In this document: in pieces, positions 39,736 to 42,841 of the stretch | Layout: each line of letters begins with the position of its first letter | Numbering within the stretch: the stretch's first letter is position 1 | Assembly (NCBI GenBank): GCA_003105185.1 | Contig: PQAJ01000132.1 | Span: forward strand, 29,383-72,223 | Direction of reading: 5' to 3' | From: Holophagae bacterium | Lineage (GTDB): Bacteria; Acidobacteriota; Thermoanaerobaculia; Thermoanaerobaculales; Sulfomarinibacteraceae | Length of the DNA: 42,841 bases | Program-made: the position numbers and the translations under genes | The notes under the pieces: generated by a model | Told to the model about the DNA's origin: nothing | Database searches by the model: none | What the model saw: only the letters and a program-made list of their open reading frames with translations

Positions 39736-41031
39736 TCACGCCGGCTGGTAGAGGCGGCGCGTCCAGGCGGCGAGCAGCACCGCGAGCGCGAGCAGGGCGG
39801 CGCCGGTCGCCTGGTGGGCGGTGGCGATCGTCACCTCGATCGTGGTCGGATGGCCGACAATGGCCCGCCCCTGCGTGACGGCAAGGGCGGCAATGCCGAG
39901 CGCGACCTGGATGCCGACCACGCTCATCAGCAGCTGACCGAGCCGCTGCATCGGCCAGACGCCGTGAAAGAGGCCCCACGCCCGGGCGCCGGCGGCGATG
40001 GCCAGGATCGCGACCACCGCCGCGAGCGAGATGTGAACGACCAGCCCCTGCGCGACGTGGCGCTGGATCGCACCGAGCAGCAGCTGCACCACCAGCGCGC
40101 CGACCAACACGGCCTGCAAGGTCCGGTCGGTGGCCGCCCGAACCCCCGGCTGGCGTTCCGGGGCAGTGCGCCAGCGACGGCTGGTCGCCGCGGCCACGAC
40201 CACCATCAGCGCCAAGAAGACCTGCCCGACCACTCCGTGCAGGACCGCCAGGCCGATGCTCGGCGCCATGTCCTCGGTGGCGGTCGAGAGCGTGAGGTGT
40301 CCAGTGACGCGGAGGCCGCCGAGCAGCCCCTGGATCACGACCACAGCCACCGCCGCCGCGGCGAGAGCGCGCACCCACGACCGCGGCTCCACCCGCCACA
40401 GCCGGACGGCGACGGCAACCGTCGTCAGCCCCAACAGCGCCCCGAACAGCCGGTGGGCGTGCTCGTAGTAGATGCTGCCGGTCATGCGCGAGATCGGGTA
40501 GAGAAACATGTTCGAGCCGAAGGTGTTCGGCCAGTCAACGACGGCCAGCCCGGCCTCCTTGCTGGTCACCAGGCCACCGGCGACGACCATCAGGAACGAG
40601 GCGACCACCGCGACCTTGGTCAACATCGCGGTCCAGTCGGTTTCCCGAGGCGGCGCTGGGCTCGCGGCGGCCACGGCCGCGGCCGCGCCCGCGAGCGCGC
40701 CCACCGCGACCACGGAGACCGGAAGCCACCACAGCATCGCCCACTGCAACGCGCCATCCGGACCGGCGATCAGGCTGCCGAGGATCAGCAGGTTGGTGAC
40801 CCCGGCGACGGCGCCGCCGGCCGCCCCGGCGCTCCAGCGCGCCGTGCGGCGTCCTGCGAACCACCCCCAGCCGACCACCGCCGCCAGCATCAGCACCCCG
40901 ATCAGGGCGCTCGACGCGGTCACGGCCGGCAGCCGTCCGACGTACGCGATCGCCCACATCGTGACGGCGGTGGCGAAGCCGAGGGTCAGTGCGGAACCTC
41001 GAGCGGAGCGCGGGTCGCGGGCAGCTGCCAT
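39736..41031 (-). CDS. ctaA: Haem A synthase (COX15/CtaA) with N-terminal membrane extension
   Basis: 431 residues; ATG 41031 has GGGAGG five bases upstream. The CtaA core starts near residue 132 (TDWTAMLTKVAVVASFLMVVAG) and contains GGLVTSKEAGLAVVDWPNTFG, EHAHRLFGALLG (haem-ligating His pair) and the later VLHGVVGQ and VHISLA. The family oxidises haem O to haem A for aa3-type oxidases. The first 130 residues add about four membrane helices not found in standard CtaA, which is normally 300-350 residues. The start is well supported, so the extension looks real. Divergent from ctaB. Confidence 0.9.
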   Translation of the reverse strand: MAAARDPRSARGSALTLGFATAVTMWAIAYVGRLPAVTASSALIGVLMLAAVVGWGWFAGRRTARWSAGAAGGAVAGVTNLLILGSLIAGPDGALQWAMLWWLPVSVVAVGALAGAAAAVAAASPAPPRETDWTAMLTKVAVVASFLMVVAGGLVTSKEAGLAVVDWPNTFGSNMFLYPISRMTGSIYYEHAHRLFGALLGLTTVAVAVRLWRVEPRSWVRALAAAAVAVVVIQGLLGGLRVTGHLTLSTATEDMAPSIGLAVLHGVVGQVFLALMVVVAAATSRRWRTAPERQPGVRAATDRTLQAVLVGALVVQLLLGAIQRHVAQGLVVHISLAAVVAILAIAAGARAWGLFHGVWPMQRLGQLLMSVVGIQVALGIAALAVTQGRAIVGHPTTIEVTIATAHQATGAALLALAVLLAAWTRRLYQPA

Positions 41032-41064
41032 GGTCGCCTCCCGGAAATCGGCGTGCGGGCGTCG

Positions 41065-41070
41065 TCTATA
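41065..41070 (-). promoter_or_regulatory. Candidate -10 box (TATAGA) for ctaA
   Basis: On the minus strand AGTATAGACG, 34 bases before the ctaA ATG. It overlaps the forward TATACT box by four bases, so the two divergent promoters would compete for polymerase. Confidence 0.45.
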
Positions 41071-41072
41071 CT
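41067..41072 (+). promoter_or_regulatory. Candidate -10 box (TATACT) for ctaB
   Basis: TCTATACTGCGG, 39 bases before ATG 41112. Directly followed by the palindrome at 41073-41084. Confidence 0.45.
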
Positions 41073-41084
41073 GCGGACGTCCGC
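41073..41084. promoter_or_regulatory. Perfect 12-bp palindrome at the ctaB transcription start, possible operator
   Basis: GCGGACGTCCGC begins at the base after the TATACT box, so it covers the likely +1 site of ctaB and lies just upstream of the ctaA -10. A dimeric regulator bound here could control both genes. Confidence 0.4.
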
Positions 41085-41111
41085 GCCCATGATCGCAGAA
41101 CCGGACGTGGA

Positions 41112-42128
41112 ATGGACACCGTGACCGCCCCGACCTCGACTTTCGCCCCCGCGAACCCCGGCGCCCGCAAGCGCCCGCGGCTGGGCGTGGTGTCGACCTA
41201 CCTCGAGCTGGCCAAGGCCCGACTCGCCGCGATGGTGGTCCTGACCACCGTCGTCGGCTTCCTGCTCGGCGCCCGCGGCTGGTGGAACCCCGCCGGCCTG
41301 CTGTGGGTGGCGCTCGGCACCGCGCTGTCCGCCTTCGGGGCCAACATCCTGAACCAGCTCGTCGAGCAGGATCGCGACCGGCGCATGCAGCGCACGCGCA
41401 GCCGGCCGCTGCCGTCGGGCCGCGCCACCAGCGGCCAGGCCGCCCGCTGGGGCGCCGGATCGTCGCTCGCCGGGCTGGCGATCCTCGCGGCTGGCGCCAA
41501 CCTGCTCACGGCCGGCCTGTCGCTGCTCACGATCGCACTCTATGTCGCGGTCTACACCCCCCTCAAGCCGCGCACGCCGCTCAGCACCGTGGTCGGCGCG
41601 GTGGTCGGCGCGGTGCCGCCGATGATGGGGTGGGCGGCCGCCACCGGCCGCCTTGACCTCGGGGCGTGGATTCTCGGCGGCATCCTGTTCGTGTGGCAAA
41701 TCCCGCACTTCCTGGCGCTGGCCTGGATGTACCGGGACGACTACGCCCGCGCCGGCTACCGGATGCTGCCCGCTGTCGATCGCCCAGGGGACCTGACGGC
41801 CCGGCTGGCCCTGCTCTACATCCTGTCGCTGTTGCCGGTCACCGCGGCGCTGGCCCTGGTCGGCGTCTCCGGCCTCAGCTTCCTGGCAGCTTCCCAGGTG
41901 CTGGGCCTCGGCTTCGCGGCGATCGGCTGGCGCTTCGTACGGCGGCGCACCGAACCGGCGGCGCGCCGGCTGTTCGTGGCCAGCATCCTCTACCTGCCGC
42001 TGCTGCTGGTGGCGATGGTGGCCGACATGCACGGTCGCGACTCGAGCCTGGACCGAGCGGCGACGCCGTCGGTCACGGTCGCGCTGGTGGTCGCTGACCC
42101 GCCGGCAGGTGCCGGCGGCGGCCTCTGA
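41112..42128 (+). CDS. ctaB: Protohaem IX farnesyltransferase (haem O synthase)
   Basis: 338 residues from ATG 41112; a longer in-frame start at 40989 would run through the promoter. UbiA-fold prenyltransferase motifs: NILNQLVEQDRDRRMQRTRSRPLPSG (first Asp-rich site) and WQIPHFLALAWMYRDDYARAGYRMLP, which is diagnostic of CtaB/CyoE. Seven to nine membrane helices. It adds a farnesyl group to haem B to make haem O, the substrate of the divergently encoded CtaA. The two genes together supply haem A for a cytochrome oxidase not encoded in this window. Confidence 0.95.
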   Translation: MDTVTAPTSTFAPANPGARKRPRLGVVSTYLELAKARLAAMVVLTTVVGFLLGARGWWNPAGLLWVALGTALSAFGANILNQLVEQDRDRRMQRTRSRPLPSGRATSGQAARWGAGSSLAGLAILAAGANLLTAGLSLLTIALYVAVYTPLKPRTPLSTVVGAVVGAVPPMMGWAAATGRLDLGAWILGGILFVWQIPHFLALAWMYRDDYARAGYRMLPAVDRPGDLTARLALLYILSLLPVTAALALVGVSGLSFLAASQVLGLGFAAIGWRFVRRRTEPAARRLFVASILYLPLLLVAMVADMHGRDSSLDRAATPSVTVALVVADPPAGAGGGL

Positions 42129-42135
42129 GGGCAGC

Positions 42136-42841
42136 GTGGCGCGCCTGAGCTCGCTCGTGCGCAGCGGCTGGTGGGTGGCAGTCGCGTGCGGCGCGGTCGT
42201 CGCTGCCCTGCTCCTGCTCGCGCTGCGCTCGCCGCGGCCCTCAGAACGGCACCCGCTTGGCGACGGCAGGACCGCCGCGAGCTACGGCTTCGATCTGACA
42301 ACCAGCCTGGTCCCGCCGGATCGGATCGTCCCGGCGGGCATGCACCGCGACGGCCTACTCGCCCTCGACGAGCCGGCGCTGCTGACCGTCGCCGAGGTCG
42401 AGGCGAGGAACCACGAGGGGCGAGGCAAGTTCCTGCTGCCGCACGACCGCGTGCTCGGCGTCGAGGTCGAAGGCGACGCCCGAGCCTACCCGCTGCGGCT
42501 GCTGCGCTGGCACGAGGTCGTCAACGACCGCGTCGGCGGCCGCAACCTGCTCATCAGCTACAACCCGCTCTGCGACTCGGCAGTGGTGAGCGAGCGCACG
42601 ACGGGAGGCGAGACGCTCGCCTTCGGCGTATCGGGCCTGGTCTTCAACTCCAACCTGCTGCTCTACGACCGCCGGGCGGAGGTTGAGGCATCGAGCCTGT
42701 GGTCGCAGCTCGAGGCGCGGGCGATCGCCGGCCCGGCGGCGGCAGCTGGAGCCAGGCTGGCCCTGGTCCCGGCAGCGATCGCAACCTGGGAGCAGTGGCT
42801 CGAGCGCCATCCCCAGACCCGCGTGCTGGCGCCGGTCGACC
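42136..42841 (+). CDS. DUF3179 domain protein, 3' end cut by window
   Basis: Open from GTG 42136 to the window end, 235 residues visible. One N-terminal membrane helix (about 12-30), then a soluble, predicted extracytoplasmic domain. DUF3179 blocks are clear: VLGVEVEGDARAYPLRLLRW, HEVVNDRVGG, ISYNPLCDSAVV with the conserved Cys, and FGVSGLVFNSNLLLYDRR followed by SLWSQLEARAIAGP. The biochemical role of DUF3179 is unknown to me. It starts seven bases after the ctaB stop on the same strand, so cotranscription with ctaB is likely. Confidence 0.82.
   Translation, partial: MARLSSLVRSGWWVAVACGAVVAALLLLALRSPRPSERHPLGDGRTAASYGFDLTTSLVPPDRIVPAGMHRDGLLALDEPALLTVAEVEARNHEGRGKFLLPHDRVLGVEVEGDARAYPLRLLRWHEVVNDRVGGRNLLISYNPLCDSAVVSERTTGGETLAFGVSGLVFNSNLLLYDRRAEVEASSLWSQLEARAIAGPAAAAGARLALVPAAIATWEQWLERHPQTRVLAPVD

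Noticed and set aside
1-42841. tRNA, rRNA, CRISPR array, transposase, integrase or attachment sites
   Set aside because: I read the spacers for tRNA arms, regular spacer-repeat arrays and mobile-element genes and saw none; the repeats found are few-copy and lack any associated enzyme.

Overview
The window is about 43 kb of very GC-rich, gene-dense DNA. It suggests a Gram-negative bacterium: there are several predicted lipoproteins, a Tat-exported iron-sulfur protein, multiheme and monoheme cytochromes c, an RND/MMPL exporter and cytochrome oxidase haem-A genes. Some members (the DUF3516 helicase, the Hdr/Mvh module, the many short dispersed intergenic repeats) would fit an Acidobacteriota-like or myxococcal/deltaproteobacterial lineage. 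That placement is inference; there is no rRNA or marker gene here to fix it. I found no tRNA, rRNA, CRISPR array, transposase or phage gene.

Layout. 1-10.9 kb: mostly plus-strand, mixed genes: a lysine-ketoglutarate-reductase-like protein cut by the window edge, a lipoprotein hydrolase, a DUF3516 Ski2-like helicase, a PLP aminotransferase on the minus strand, a voltage-sensor-like membrane protein, DNA polymerase IV and two small membrane proteins. 10.9-14.7 kb, minus strand: a three-gene NrfD / Tat ferredoxin / tetrahaem cytochrome module, then glgC. 15.1-24.2 kb, minus strand: a lipid biosynthesis locus. A tight overlapping operon (ICMT-type methyltransferase, acyl carrier protein, fatty-acyl-AMP ligase, FAD oxidoreductase, MMPL exporter, TPR protein) sits beside a YceI lipid-binding protein, a second ICMT methyltransferase and a type III polyketide synthase. 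Together they read as a pathway that loads a fatty acid on ACP, extends it to an alkylpyrone or alkylresorcinol, methylates and oxidises it and exports it. 24.3-26.7 kb: TPR protein, MFS transporter, cytochrome c lipoprotein.

26.8-35.1 kb, minus strand: an eight-gene H2-linked operon: long HdrA, MvhD, MvhG, MvhA, short HdrA, a winged-helix protein, an HdrC fused to a NarI-like membrane domain (as in QmoC), and a hydrogenase maturation protease. It has no HdrB. The simplest reading is that electrons from H2 pass through two complementary HdrA proteins to a membrane quinone module instead of to a heterodisulfide. A single-domain response regulator is transcribed divergently from it. 36-42.8 kb: a cysteine-dioxygenase-like protein with an FAD oxidoreductase, a PLP decarboxylase, divergent ctaA/ctaB around a palindromic promoter region, and a DUF3179 protein running off the end.

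The spacers are not empty. Two copies of a 149-bp element with a 21-bp inverted repeat, two copies of a 39-bp element, and many degenerate period-6 (NNCCGN) tracts recur between genes. TACAAT-like -10 boxes recur just upstream of start codons, sometimes so close that the transcript would be leaderless.
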